This document shows positions 19,901 through 27,864 of a stretch of DNA of 32,807 nt, in pieces (positions within the stretch are counted from its first letter, which is position 1; the number at the start of each line of letters is the position of its first letter). The DNA lies in the IMG/VR virus record IMGVR_UViG_3300049893_000782, positions 1-32,807 of that record; one strand, given 5' to 3'. This DNA is from a virus. The notes under the pieces are model-generated. The model ran no database searches and was not told where the DNA came from. It saw nothing but the letters and a program-made list of their open reading frames with translations. Both the position numbers and the translations under genes were made by a program.

Positions 19901-21696
19901 CTATCCATAAACTTACCAACGGATGAGGACACAGTCTCGGCTAACCAAATGGCGATTGGCGCTATCTTTTGTAATGCCATCTTCAAGAAGTTGATAACCT
20001 TCATGAATGTCTTACCAATAGCAGTAAGGGGCTTAAACTGAATCTTGATGTTGTCAACAAACTTCTTCAATCCGTCAAGTTTAATACCCTTGAAATTCTT
20101 GATACCTTCAACTACTGTGTCGAAGAACTTTTTGAAAGCAGAACCACCAGCAACCAAGGTATTGCGTATGACTTCGATAACCTCTCCGAAACCATCAGCA
20201 TTACGTATGGCATCTCTTAGGTTAACGATAAAGTCTGCAATCTTGGCTATGAATTCTATTAAGTTCCCAGCAGTTGGAGCTAATTCTGAGGAGAATCCGA
20301 AAATGGCTTTAGTCAGAGATGTAATGGCATACCACACAATATCTAGTATGGCGAACACTCCTTTAAATATCCGCTTCAAGGTACTGGCGCCACTCTCTGT
20401 TAATTTCAATCCTTTAGTAAATTCCTTTAAACCTTCAGTTAATGTGAATAATTGCTTTGCAGTAATTGGAGGGAAGATCTCTTTCATCGCTTCGCTTAGA
20501 GGCTTCACAATAGATAGAACACTCTCTAAGATATTACGAACCGATTGCAACAGAGCTTCTCGTCCACCCAAGTCCTTCCAGCCTTGTAGAAGGGTGTTTC
20601 TAGCGTCAGCGGATGAACCAATCATCGCACCGAATATATCATTCAGTTCAGTCAAGAAAGACTTAGCTTCCTCGAAGTCACCTATGATAATCTCCCAGGT
20701 TTGGGCCCAGCCTGATTGAGCTGCTTCCTTCAAAGTGTCAAACAATTGTGTGAACGTCTTAACTTTGGTAGCAGCATCGCTAGCGGTTTGTCCCATTTTG
20801 ATTATGGACTTAATTTGTTCTTCGGTATAGCCCATAGTCCGGAGCTGATCTTCATTCAGATCTCCTGTAAACTTGGCTAATGTTTCCGTTAGGATCTCAC
20901 TGGTGAACCAACCACGTTGCAGTGAATCTCGGAAACTACCCTCTTCTGCAATAATCTGGTCAATGGCTACACCATGAACTCTTGCTGTTTCTTTGATGGC
21001 ATCTTGAAAGACTTGACCACCCATACCAGCATTTACTACAGAGTTCCAGTCCATCAGTTTGACTGTACCAGTTGATAGCGCTTGAGATAATTGATACATT
21101 GCCGTACTGGCCTGTTGAGAATTCGAGCCAGAGATAGCAGCAAGGTTAGCAATACCTTTGATGGCGTTTACTGATGTTTGTAGCTTTACGCCTGCTGCGG
21201 TGAATGTACCAACATTCCGTGTCATCTCTTGAAAGTTATAGATAGTTTTATCAGAGTATTCGTTTAACTCGTTCAACGCATTCGTAACAATGTCTAGAGT
21301 CGTACCCTCTTTCTGGGTATTCGCCAAGATTGTTTGAACACTATTGAGTTTTGTTTCGTACTCGTTGAGACCAGCTTTGATAGGATCGACGGTCAATGCT
21401 TTAGCGATTCTTAATCCTGCATCTACAGCGGCACTGACCAATCTATTGAGTTGAGCGATACCTATAGCGGCTAGACCAAGAAACCCTGTTTGTGCAGCTG
21501 TTAAGCCGTCTATTAAAGAGGACAAGTTCAAACCTCTCGCAGCATTTGATATGCCTGAGAATGCATCGACTGTTTTGTCAAATTTTAAACTGTTCTTTAA
21601 CTTATCCAGAGTTCCCATACTGGTTGCGACGCCCTTCTCGAACTTATCGTTCTCAAAAGACATCTCTACTATTTTCTTATCAATAGTCTCACTCAT
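16993..21696 (-). CDS. Tape-measure protein
   Basis: 1567 residues. The first 250 show the usual tape-measure start (KNSLKFDKTVDAF, TKLNSVQTILANTQKEGTTL, MTRNVGTFTAAGV, MYQLSQALSTGTVKLMDWNSV). A central hydrophobic part, about residues 670-1080, holds seven repeats of 56-65 residues, each opening with a signature such as TMDSKELVKG, EMDPAKLTLG, SLSWDQVARG or SMSWEEIGRG. The end has two ILGINSP/TLGINSPAK repeats. Tape measures set tail length: at about 0.15 nm per residue the tail would be near 235 nm. ATG 21696 is chosen because GGAGG lies ahead; an upstream ATG at 21717 has no such site. Start and preceding stop overlap. Confidence 0.95.
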   Translation of the reverse strand: MSETIDKKIVEMSFENDKFEKGVATSMGTLDKLKNSLKFDKTVDAFSGISNAARGLNLSSLIDGLTAAQTGFLGLAAIGIAQLNRLVSAAVDAGLRIAKALTVDPIKAGLNEYETKLNSVQTILANTQKEGTTLDIVTNALNELNEYSDKTIYNFQEMTRNVGTFTAAGVKLQTSVNAIKGIANLAAISGSNSQQASTAMYQLSQALSTGTVKLMDWNSVVNAGMGGQVFQDAIKETARVHGVAIDQIIAEEGSFRDSLQRGWFTSEILTETLAKFTGDLNEDQLRTMGYTEEQIKSIIKMGQTASDAATKVKTFTQLFDTLKEAAQSGWAQTWEIIIGDFEEAKSFLTELNDIFGAMIGSSADARNTLLQGWKDLGGREALLQSVRNILESVLSIVKPLSEAMKEIFPPITAKQLFTLTEGLKEFTKGLKLTESGASTLKRIFKGVFAILDIVWYAITSLTKAIFGFSSELAPTAGNLIEFIAKIADFIVNLRDAIRNADGFGEVIEVIRNTLVAGGSAFKKFFDTVVEGIKNFKGIKLDGLKKFVDNIKIQFKPLTAIGKTFMKVINFLKMALQKIAPIAIWLAETVSSSVGKFMDRVSESLGQFKPERVIDILNGGLLGGVLLAIKKFIDKGSGVFGGITDVLDGVKGSLEAWQNSLKADTLLKIAAALGIMALAILVLATIDGDKLANALAAITVMFVQLGSSLLAFQKISSTVNPIQMGTMAVGLLAISAAMLIMALAVRTLGTMDSKELVKGMLAIVSMIGVLSLSAKVLAKSSGSMVTGAFALIVFSFAIRSLAKAVLTLGEMDPAKLTLGLLGLGAIITQLALFMKATDLGGMGLKSSAGILIMSGSILVLVKAVQQLSEMDADGLMRALVAMGLILAELSLFVYATAGGTTLIATAAGVAVISVAMLLLTKSMEGLGSLSWDQVARGLTAMAGALILIGAASYLIPPTLIAQAAGLVVVGAALVIIADAMKKFGSMDSEELGGSLLVLGGSLLILAVALNAMTAALPGAAALFVAALGLMALAPALKILGSMSWEEIGRGLAALAATLLILGVAGALMTPVVPTLLALGGAMLLIGAGMALAGVGLLAFSAGLAALAVSGAAGAAALVVVISSIVGLVPMLVATLGRAILALVDVLVEGAPKLLDGIVVLLNILLDGLLEVIPKIVDVVILLVEKLLTALAEKMPVIVQAGYDILKGFLSGVRDNIGEVVTISIDIINAYLTAIAAKIPDIVDSGWNLIISWINGMKDGVEAHLPELITSVQELGLAIIKGLAKGLIDGRNNAVDAIKELAQMIIDEFKYILGINSPSTVFMDFALNMIAGLLNGFKTNGSQVVTAVGDIGNRIVDALKNKASSMINAGSDLVAGFAQGIRNYIGNAVSAATQLATSALNAIKKTLGINSPAKELIEVGKYADQGLAGGINKFAGLVTSSISDLGKDAISGFSSVIGRITDAVDSNMDIAPTIRPVIDMTDIEKGSAQINGLFGDTGLSATLSTDKARSISASTGESGASTQGSDATGATKEVNYIQNITSPKALSPVDVYRGTRNLLARTQKVVGEA

Positions 21697-22070
21697 ACGC
21701 TTGCCACCTCCTTCCATAAAGATTCTGCTATTCTATCGAATATAGGTTTCATAGCTGGATTGATGAAGTCTCTTCCTTCTACGAAACTGCCCGAACGTGT
21801 GGCGTGTCCATACTGCAATAGAATAACTACAGGAACACCATCTACCACTTTCGAGTTCGTCCAATTTATGCTAAAGCCTTTCTTCGTTGTCACTATTTCA
21901 TATGCCCATGAATCAGCAGTAACACCTGAATCAATTGGGGTATTCGATCGTAAAGCTTCAACGCCCTCTCTAGCGTATTTTTCAAGTATGTCGCGATATC
22001 TCCGTCCCCTTAGACCATTCAAGTACTTTAGGGCTCTGGAGAAGTCGCCTCTTTGGGTGAATTGAATCAT
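21693..22070 (-). CDS. HK97-gp10-like protein
   Basis: 125 residues. RGRRYRDILEKYAREGVEALRSNTPIDSGVTADSWAYEI (key parts LRSNTPIDSGVTADSW) and GRDFINPAMKPIFDRIAESLW are typical of the HK97-gp10-like family, usually between the neck and the tail. Here it lies after the chaperone-position genes and before the tape measure, an unusual but known order in some Gram-positive phages. TAGGAGG precedes ATG 22070. Confidence 0.75.
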   Translation of the reverse strand: MIQFTQRGDFSRALKYLNGLRGRRYRDILEKYAREGVEALRSNTPIDSGVTADSWAYEIVTTKKGFSINWTNSKVVDGVPVVILLQYGHATRSGSFVEGRDFINPAMKPIFDRIAESLWKEVASV

Positions 22071-22077
22071 AGTCCTC

Positions 22078-22617
22078 CTAACCTGACGTCTTCATTTCTG
22101 CTTTTCGTTTTGCATTCAAAGCAGCGTTGTGGGACATTAGATCTTTTAGATTACCCTTACGTTTGGGTTGATTCTTGAGATTGATCACTTTAATCAACGT
22201 TAATAGACGATCGAGATGCCATGTTTGACACTCGAATGGTACGTTAAAGGTAATCATCCAATAATAAATCAGTTCAGAGGTGATTGTTTCACGATTTGCT
22301 TTTCCGGCAGTTTCCGGAACTATCGTAGCAGTTCTAGGAGTTTCAATGTACCCCACGATCTTGTCGATAACACTTTGTGGCATGTAGTTATAGACGTTAG
22401 GATCGACATTCTGAGTTATTGTCATACACTTTATGTAGTCAATAGTCTCAGCCTTTGTCTTCTTGTCTCTCGTTAGGAATGGTTTTCTCCAAACCGACTC
22501 CCATTTTGAAATAGAGACAAGGGAATGCTCCAGGATCAATGTCACTTCCTTAGAATTGCTAAACTTATTTTGCTTCTCGTCGAATAGTTCGACTGAAGGT
22601 ATAGTAACCTTGAGCAT
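22078..22617 (-). CDS. Tail-assembly-chaperone-position protein (second)
   Basis: 179 residues. The pattern LEHSLVSISKWESVWRKPFL, ETIDYIKCMTITQNVDPNVY, ITSELIYYWMITFNVPFECQTWHLDRLLTLI, ALNAKRKAEM (all seen in shorter pieces) matches a conserved family that I recall just before the tape measure in Gram-positive phages. That is where the second chaperone reading frame normally lies. It has its own AAGGAG site before ATG 22617 and I see no clear slippery site joining it to the previous gene. Confidence 0.78.
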   Translation of the reverse strand: MLKVTIPSVELFDEKQNKFSNSKEVTLILEHSLVSISKWESVWRKPFLTRDKKTKAETIDYIKCMTITQNVDPNVYNYMPQSVIDKIVGYIETPRTATIVPETAGKANRETITSELIYYWMITFNVPFECQTWHLDRLLTLIKVINLKNQPKRKGNLKDLMSHNAALNAKRKAEMKTSG

Positions 22618-22662
22618 AGAACATCTCTCCTTGTCTCTATAGTAGTATCGTTTTAGTCTGGC

Positions 22663-23025
22663 TTAGTCAGCTTTCGGGACGACCCCGTTGACGAACGCGG
22701 CCGCAGCATCAGCGCTGGTGGCCAGTTCCATGAAGAGGGTTGAGTAAGCCAAAGAATTGGCAAAGCGGGCAGAGATCTCAGGGGACTTGTTGAAGTGTTC
22801 GCCGTCAACATCCTTCTCACCATAGGCAAGCAAGATGAGTTTCTTGAACACGGCAATGATCTGAGGGGCATCCTGGGCTTCGACGATCTTCTGGATCATT
22901 TCAGCGAGCCCGCCGGTGGTGGACATCTCCAACTCCATGATTTCGGACTTCATGAGGTTGAAGTAGCAGGTCCGTTCGACTTCTTTTCCATCAAAGTTCT
23001 GGAATTTGATAACTTTCTGTAACAT
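22663..23025 (-). CDS. Tail assembly chaperone
   Basis: 120 residues, predicted helical. CYFNLMKSEIMELEMSTTGG, MIQKIVEAQDAPQIIAVFKKLILLAYGEKD, and LAYSTLFMELATSADAAAAFVNGVVP (quoted in pieces) match the tail assembly chaperone family found after the tube gene in Gram-positive siphophages. It binds the tape measure during tail assembly. AAAGGAG precedes ATG 23025. A strong hairpin lies between it and the tube gene (23057-23086) and would lower its level relative to the tube. Confidence 0.85.
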   Translation of the reverse strand: MLQKVIKFQNFDGKEVERTCYFNLMKSEIMELEMSTTGGLAEMIQKIVEAQDAPQIIAVFKKLILLAYGEKDVDGEHFNKSPEISARFANSLAYSTLFMELATSADAAAAFVNGVVPKAD

Positions 23026-23056
23026 GTTAAGTTTCTCCTTTAAGATGATTATACAA

Positions 23057-23086
23057 ATGGGCCCTACCCATCAGAGTAAGGCCCAT
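23057..23086 (-). terminator. Strong hairpin, partial terminator or attenuator after the tail tube gene
   Basis: On the minus strand ATGGGCCTTAC (23086-23076) pairs with GTAGGGCCCAT (23067-23057), 11 pairs with one G-U, around an 8-nt loop. It is followed by TTGTATAATC, a poor U run, so termination would be partial. A -10-like TATAAT lies just after it. The plus-strand side, followed by CTTTT, would be a good terminator in the other direction. Confidence 0.6.
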
Positions 23087-23109
23087 CTTTTACTGAATGT
23101 TCTTCTCGA

Positions 23110-23775
23110 TTACGGAGCCATCAAAGTGGCGATCTCATCGGGAAGCGGCAGGCGACCTTCGGTATTCGGGGTGCCGGTAACGCCGTAGAGGATCACTTCG
23201 AGCGCAGCCAACGCAGTGGCATCAGCCTTGGTGGAATCGATCACGATGTAGGACGTGGGTTTGAAACCAGTCACAGGAACAGGCGTGGTCGTGAATTCCC
23301 AGCTGAAGGTTGTCGCTTCGGGTGATTCGTTGATCGTCTGGTTCTGGCGTTCGGACGGGGAAGCAAGAGCGCCATAGACGAGGTGCAGTTTGTACCCATA
23401 GGATTCACCCAGGGTGTCGTTGCCGAGGACGGTGCGGTAGCACAGACCAAAGGGAGTGCGGGCCTGTTGTCCGACCATCACGCCGAGTTCGAGTTCAGCG
23501 CTGCCATCGCAAATGGCGAATTCATCAGGATATGTGAACGCTTCAATCGTTCCACCGAATTCTTCGACGGACAGAAGGTTCAAATATTTGATGTTATCCG
23601 CATACTGCGGGTTGGCTTCAGCGCCGGAGGGCGACTGCGTAACGGAAATCAAACCGTTCCAGGCGATGCCCTTGGGATAGGAACCATCAGCGATCTGGGG
23701 ATAGAGCACCGCGTGATCAACACCGGTCTCATAGAATTTCTTACCGACTTCGTCCCATTTAATGAGTTGAGGCAT
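23110..23775 (-). CDS. Major tail tube protein
   Basis: 221 residues. QLIKWDEVGKKFYETGVDHAVLYP at the start, a beta-rich body with IKYLNLLSVEEFGGTIEAFTYPDEF, and a C-terminal FSWEFTTTPVPV fit the major tail protein family of Gram-positive siphophages that stacks into hexameric tube rings. The lack of a sheath gene nearby fits a non-contractile tail. The gene is GC-richer and uses more NNC and NNG codons than its neighbours, as expected for a highly expressed structural gene. Confidence 0.88.
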   Translation of the reverse strand: MPQLIKWDEVGKKFYETGVDHAVLYPQIADGSYPKGIAWNGLISVTQSPSGAEANPQYADNIKYLNLLSVEEFGGTIEAFTYPDEFAICDGSAELELGVMVGQQARTPFGLCYRTVLGNDTLGESYGYKLHLVYGALASPSERQNQTINESPEATTFSWEFTTTPVPVTGFKPTSYIVIDSTKADATALAALEVILYGVTGTPNTEGRLPLPDEIATLMAP

Positions 23776-23799
23776 GGTATTTCTCCTTGTTGAATATAT

Positions 23800-24105
23800 T
23801 TAGAAATGGATCGTGAATACAGCATGATACAGATTGTCAGTAGTGTACGTGCGGTCAAGTTTGCATTTAGGTAGTCTAACTACCTTGTCCACTAAGTCAC
23901 TATCTGGATCTTTGTAGATAACAGTTAACATGTACTCGTTTGACAACGAATATGGTATGTTATCTCCGAACAGACTTTTGATACCACTGCGCTTGTAAAC
24001 AATGCAGGGATATGTCAAAGTTAAAGAGGCTGGAGGTTGGAAATATACTTTGTCCGTTCCCAACACAGCCTCCAATTTCGTTTGAAGCTCAAGGCGTGGG
24101 GCCAT
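23800..24105 (-). CDS. Tail terminator or tail-completion protein
   Basis: 101 residues. The order VYFQPPASLTLTYPCIVYKRSG, NEYMLTVIYKDPDS, VVRLPKCKLDRTYTTDNLYHAVFTIHF (pieces) matches the small protein usually encoded between neck and tube genes in Gram-positive phages and likely closing the tail tube. It overlaps the upstream gene by 17 bp. Confidence 0.78.
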   Translation of the reverse strand: MAPRLELQTKLEAVLGTDKVYFQPPASLTLTYPCIVYKRSGIKSLFGDNIPYSLSNEYMLTVIYKDPDSDLVDKVVRLPKCKLDRTYTTDNLYHAVFTIHF

Positions 24106-24415
24106 TGTAGACCTCCCCGAGCGTCAATATCAGGCGAGGTGCGGCTACTTCGATGTTTGTTATCTTCCACCGAACCCCACCTAATATGACATATCTCATT
24201 ACAGATGCGTTCAGATGGGCAAAGTCATCGGCGACAATGGATACGCGGTTTGATAACTTGAGGTTATCGTTAACTCCATGATCACTCGCATCGAAGTTTT
24301 TATTAGATCTCAGGATATCGCCCTTATATTCTTTCTCAGTTACGGTCTCCGTGAATACACCTGGAGCACCTTGAGCGGATATTCCGAAACCTATTTTGCC
24401 CGCGAACTTAGCCAT
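24089..24415 (-). CDS. Head-closure-position protein (DUF7253-like)
   Basis: 108 residues. The pattern TVTEKEYKGDILRSNKNF, LSNRVSIVADDFAHLNA, RYVILGGVRWKITNIEV and PRLILTLGEVYNG matches a conserved neck-region family (I recall DUF7253) that is placed as head-closure or connector in Gram-positive siphophages. It lies 5 bp after the capsid gene. Confidence 0.76.
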   Translation of the reverse strand: MAKFAGKIGFGISAQGAPGVFTETVTEKEYKGDILRSNKNFDASDHGVNDNLKLSNRVSIVADDFAHLNASVMRYVILGGVRWKITNIEVAAPRLILTLGEVYNGPTP

Positions 24416-24420
24416 TTGGA

Positions 24421-26163
24421 TTACGCCTGTTTGCGCTCGATCACCATGGCGGTCTTCGGCATGAGCAAGGAGCCAGAGACGCGGGTTTCGATCAGGTATT
24501 TCTCCTGATTGAAATCGATATCGAAGTCACTGAAGGTGTTCATCTGACCACCCTTGTCGGAGCCGTAGGTGTAGTCAACCGGATTGACCATGATGCCGAG
24601 CAGGTCAGCGGTGAAAGCGGGGCTGACGTTATCGCGCTCGAGACCGGTCATCTGCTCGACTTCGATGATATCGTTCACACGCAGTTCAGCAGCGAGTTCC
24701 TGAACGGTGCGATACAGACGGCGCTTCTGTGAGTCACGGACCAACAGCATGCCATTGAGGACTTCGTTGGAGACGTACAGATTGGGCAGACCAGTACCCT
24801 TGAGGTTCACACGAGCAACCTGGATCGCATCGATGATCGCAACCCAATCGGTGACGGTGGATTCGAGGGTCAGGTAGTGGACGAAGACGGAGCTGTCGCC
24901 ATAGATCGGGCGAATCTTCTCGGGGTTGATGGCGTCGTCATCGGTACCAAAGGTACGACCATCGCCGATCAAACCAGCGCGCGCAACTTCCTCTTCCAGC
25001 ATGAAGCGCATTTCTTTCCACATCCAGGCGACCACATCGAAGTCGGTGATGTCGATGATATCATCGCGATCCAACTTCTGTTTCTTGTAGACGGTGGTAG
25101 GTTCGGTAACGCGCTTGAGCACCGCGAAGACCTGTTCGACCTTCTCGTTACCGGTGATATAACCCTTGGCGCGAGCGGCATCCGGGGTCAGATCCGCCCA
25201 AATTTTCTTGATGCGGGAGAAGGGGGTGTGGCGAGTGCCAGACATCCAGCCCTTGACCCAGCCCATGCGGCGGGTTTCGAACGAAGGTTCGTTGTCCAGC
25301 AAGCGAGCATCGGGGAATAGATCGCCGATATTGTCGATGCCGTAAGTGCCAGCGTGAGCGAGGAAGGCATCACGGAAGGAACCGCGATCCTTGGCGTCCT
25401 TGAAGACGGCGGTCGCGAATTCGGTCAACTGAGCGTGAGTCAGGCGAGGGCCGCCATCATCTGAAGCATTGAATACGTTTGTTTTCATGAAATTTTCTCC
25501 TGATTCATCGGATTGGGATAGTTCGTCGCCGGACTGACCTTCAAGTGCTTTGGCGACAATTGCATAAAACACTTTGCGTTGAATATCGTTCATTGACGCG
25601 ACGACCTGTTCGACCGTTTGATCTTCTTCGGTAGCCGCATGTTCAACAACAGCTTCTTCTTTCGTCTCGTCATCAGCATGTTTGACTTCTGGGAAATCAA
25701 TACCCAGATCCATCGTGATGATCGCTTCATCTTCGGAGATGGAGGCATCTGAACCATCGTTATGAGCGAAGTTCAAATAGTCGATGACGGCGCCAGGATT
25801 GGCTCCAGCAAGGACGAGACTTACTTCACGGATATTGCCCTTGTGGACGATCTTGCTCTTTTCCACGAGACCATTGGCGTAGATCGACAACGCCTCAATA
25901 TCCTTGTGTGCAACAACCTGGCGAGCTTGCTGAGCAGGCGTACCATCATTGAAGACACAATATGCGTACACACCATCGTCACGATGTTCAAGGATCGCGT
26001 GGCCGAGAATATTGGCAGGTTCGTTATGGAGATGTTGCCAGACCAAAGGAACCCGTTTCCCGTCCATGTGCTTGAAGGCATCTTTCGCAATGGTTCGACC
26101 GTCTGTGCAAACGACATTAACCTTCGTCGCCCAGCCTGCGAAATCGTATTTATTTACTGCCAT
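24421..26163 (-). CDS. Fused prohead protease and major capsid protein
   Basis: 580 residues. Residues 1-130 show an S78-type prohead protease with LVWQHLH (His44 candidate), ALSIYAN (Ser93 candidate) and EVSLVLAGANPGA. Residues about 135-225 are acidic and low in complexity, like a scaffold or delta domain. From about 226 to 580 an HK97-fold capsid protein follows (DRGSFRDAFLAHAGTYGI, ESTVTDWVAIIDAIQVAR, LYVSNEVLNGMLLV, EKYLIETRVSGSLLM). The protease would cut the shells during maturation. Fusion of protease and capsid is known in several phages. Position after the portal is canonical. Confidence 0.92.
   Translation of the reverse strand: MAVNKYDFAGWATKVNVVCTDGRTIAKDAFKHMDGKRVPLVWQHLHNEPANILGHAILEHRDDGVYAYCVFNDGTPAQQARQVVAHKDIEALSIYANGLVEKSKIVHKGNIREVSLVLAGANPGAVIDYLNFAHNDGSDASISEDEAIITMDLGIDFPEVKHADDETKEEAVVEHAATEEDQTVEQVVASMNDIQRKVFYAIVAKALEGQSGDELSQSDESGENFMKTNVFNASDDGGPRLTHAQLTEFATAVFKDAKDRGSFRDAFLAHAGTYGIDNIGDLFPDARLLDNEPSFETRRMGWVKGWMSGTRHTPFSRIKKIWADLTPDAARAKGYITGNEKVEQVFAVLKRVTEPTTVYKKQKLDRDDIIDITDFDVVAWMWKEMRFMLEEEVARAGLIGDGRTFGTDDDAINPEKIRPIYGDSSVFVHYLTLESTVTDWVAIIDAIQVARVNLKGTGLPNLYVSNEVLNGMLLVRDSQKRRLYRTVQELAAELRVNDIIEVEQMTGLERDNVSPAFTADLLGIMVNPVDYTYGSDKGGQMNTFSDFDIDFNQEKYLIETRVSGSLLMPKTAMVIERKQA
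25486..25502 (-). promoter_or_regulatory. Internal ribosome site and start for the capsid part
   Basis: Within the fusion an in-frame ATG (25488-25486, residue 226) follows CAGGAG (25502-25497) with an 8-nt spacer. It would give a free capsid protein of 355 residues ending at 24421, beginning MKTNVFNASDD. The gene could thus make two products: a fused protease-capsid and excess capsid. Confidence 0.55.
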
Positions 26164-26169
26164 TTTGAA

Positions 26170-27432
26170 TTACTCCTTGTTCTGAAATTGGCGAATCTCA
26201 CTTGTTACATCAATCGGAGATTCAGCTGGCTGATTGGTTGGTGCTACTTCTTCTTTGGGCTGAGCAATGTTTCTATTCCTCAACTCATCAGCACCAGCAG
26301 CCTTACTTGGCAACAATCCGACTAGAGCACGGATGTCGTTCGGCGATACAATCTCGTTTCTCGTCAACTTATCAGCTGTATCAGCCAACGTAGTCGGGGA
26401 AACAATGCTGAGCAAGCTCCTGAAGTGTTTGATCGTCTGCTTCTGAGAGATAGCAGTTTTAGATAGGAACTTCCTTCGCATTTCAGCCGTAATAGCGATC
26501 ACAATAGGTTCGATAGTGTGATTGTAAAAGGTTACCAGCTCGTTTTCCTTAGCAGTCCCATCCAATATTGCTTCTGAAATACCTAACTGGCCGTAAAGCA
26601 TACTCGTTAGTTTTTCCACTTGCTCCATCAGATTGTTCTGCGCAGCTCTGTTCAGCTGGATTACTTTTTCGTTAGCATCAGAGTAGGCGACGCCATACTT
26701 GGAATTCTTCAATTGATCTTCCATGGCCTGTCGACGTTCTTCTGCTTGTTTCTTACGCGCTTCAGACTTTACTGCGTAAGGTAACTGAATGATCATGTCT
26801 AATTTGCCAGAACTACTTTGTTCGTCCACAACATCTAGCAAATTTAGTTTTGTAATCAATCGTTTAAGTACTGAACTCTTCTCATTCATTACAGAATAAA
26901 AGGGGTTCTCAACGATTGCTACTTGCGATTTAGGCAAAGTGATCTCGTCTGTGTCGCCTTTCAGTTCATTGTATAAACGAATACGAACATGAAATGGTTT
27001 CCAGCCAACGATTTTGCCTGTTCGAAGTGTGAGTACATCAAACACACCATTCGAACTTAAACTAACTGAAGTATCGGTCGGAACAATGGCTACAACGCCT
27101 TCGTCCAGCATCGAAATTACCACATCTTGCATAAAGGCACGAAATGATTGATCGATGTTCGCCTCCACTGTAAGACATCTGTTTAGACCAGAATCGATGG
27201 TCTCTACATACATATCGTCATCGTTAACACGGCAATGCCGAAATGTTAGACTTGATACTCCCAACGATATTCTGTTGTAAATAGCACCTACTAACGATTT
27301 CTCGTTTCCATATTTTAATGACGAACGATGTCTTGGAAGGGAATGTTCTGGACCATCGGCTCGAAGTTCTTGTCCATATCGAAACACATTGTATGCGTTT
27401 CTTAACCTGGATAGAAAATTGTTTTCAGCCAC
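26170..27432 (-). CDS. Portal protein
   Basis: 420 residues from GTG 27432. The pattern KSLVGAIYNRISLGVSSLTF, EANIDQSFRAFMQDVVISMLDEGVVAIVP, a long helical centre (AEERRQAMEDQL, QLNRAAQNNLMEQVEKLTSMLYGQLGIS) and a polar C-terminus identify an HK97-type portal. It forms the dodecameric ring through which DNA enters and leaves. The ATG at 27438 directly abuts the AAGGAGG site and is too close, so GTG six bases on is the better start. It precedes the protease-capsid gene. Confidence 0.9.
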   Translation of the reverse strand: MAENNFLSRLRNAYNVFRYGQELRADGPEHSLPRHRSSLKYGNEKSLVGAIYNRISLGVSSLTFRHCRVNDDDMYVETIDSGLNRCLTVEANIDQSFRAFMQDVVISMLDEGVVAIVPTDTSVSLSSNGVFDVLTLRTGKIVGWKPFHVRIRLYNELKGDTDEITLPKSQVAIVENPFYSVMNEKSSVLKRLITKLNLLDVVDEQSSSGKLDMIIQLPYAVKSEARKKQAEERRQAMEDQLKNSKYGVAYSDANEKVIQLNRAAQNNLMEQVEKLTSMLYGQLGISEAILDGTAKENELVTFYNHTIEPIVIAITAEMRRKFLSKTAISQKQTIKHFRSLLSIVSPTTLADTADKLTRNEIVSPNDIRALVGLLPSKAAGADELRNRNIAQPKEEVAPTNQPAESPIDVTSEIRQFQNKE

Positions 27433-27471
27433 ATGCATCCTCCTTCTTTAAGGATTTGTTGGAAATATTTC

Positions 27472-27849
27472 TTAACCGTTTCGAAGCCAGGCAGTATAAG
27501 CCGCATTGTAAGTGTCGGCATTCTTGTTGCTCATGCTAGTGAACATTCTTACCGTGTCCATTATCAAATATGCAGAAATGAATGCACTTACAACCTTTGC
27601 TGCTTTCTTTACTTTCTCTTGTTTGAGCAGTTCTTTGTATTTCAAATTCTTCTGCTCATTCAAGAACTTCTGAGCTTGTTCTGGGGTTACTTGTTTTCGG
27701 CGAATGATCTTGTGATCTCCGTAACGTTTAGTTACGATTGATAACTTACCACCGGCTTTACTGAGATGTCTTGTAGATGGTGTTAAGTTTCGACGAACTC
27801 CCCATTTCATTCCAGGGATACCCCAGTGAATTAATGGTCTATCGTTCAT
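27472..27849 (-). CDS. HWGIPGMKWG-tagged small protein, copy near portal
   Basis: 125 residues starting MNDRPLIHWGIPGMKWGVRR, the conserved N-terminal tag found on many Gram-positive phage head-region proteins (usually HHGI-GMKWG). The rest is basic, helical and has one possible membrane or hydrophobic segment (about 87-103, VVSAFISAYLIMDTVRM). The function of the tag is not established. It lies between large terminase and portal. A second tagged protein is at 31064-31471. Confidence 0.8.
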   Translation of the reverse strand: MNDRPLIHWGIPGMKWGVRRNLTPSTRHLSKAGGKLSIVTKRYGDHKIIRRKQVTPEQAQKFLNEQKNLKYKELLKQEKVKKAAKVVSAFISAYLIMDTVRMFTSMSNKNADTYNAAYTAWLRNG

Positions 27850-27864
27850 AAATAAATGTACCTC

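Noticed and set aside
22078-23025. Programmed frameshift joining the two chaperone-position genes
   Set aside because: The two genes are separated by 45 bp with a separate ribosome site, and I see no convincing slippery heptamer near the end of the first.
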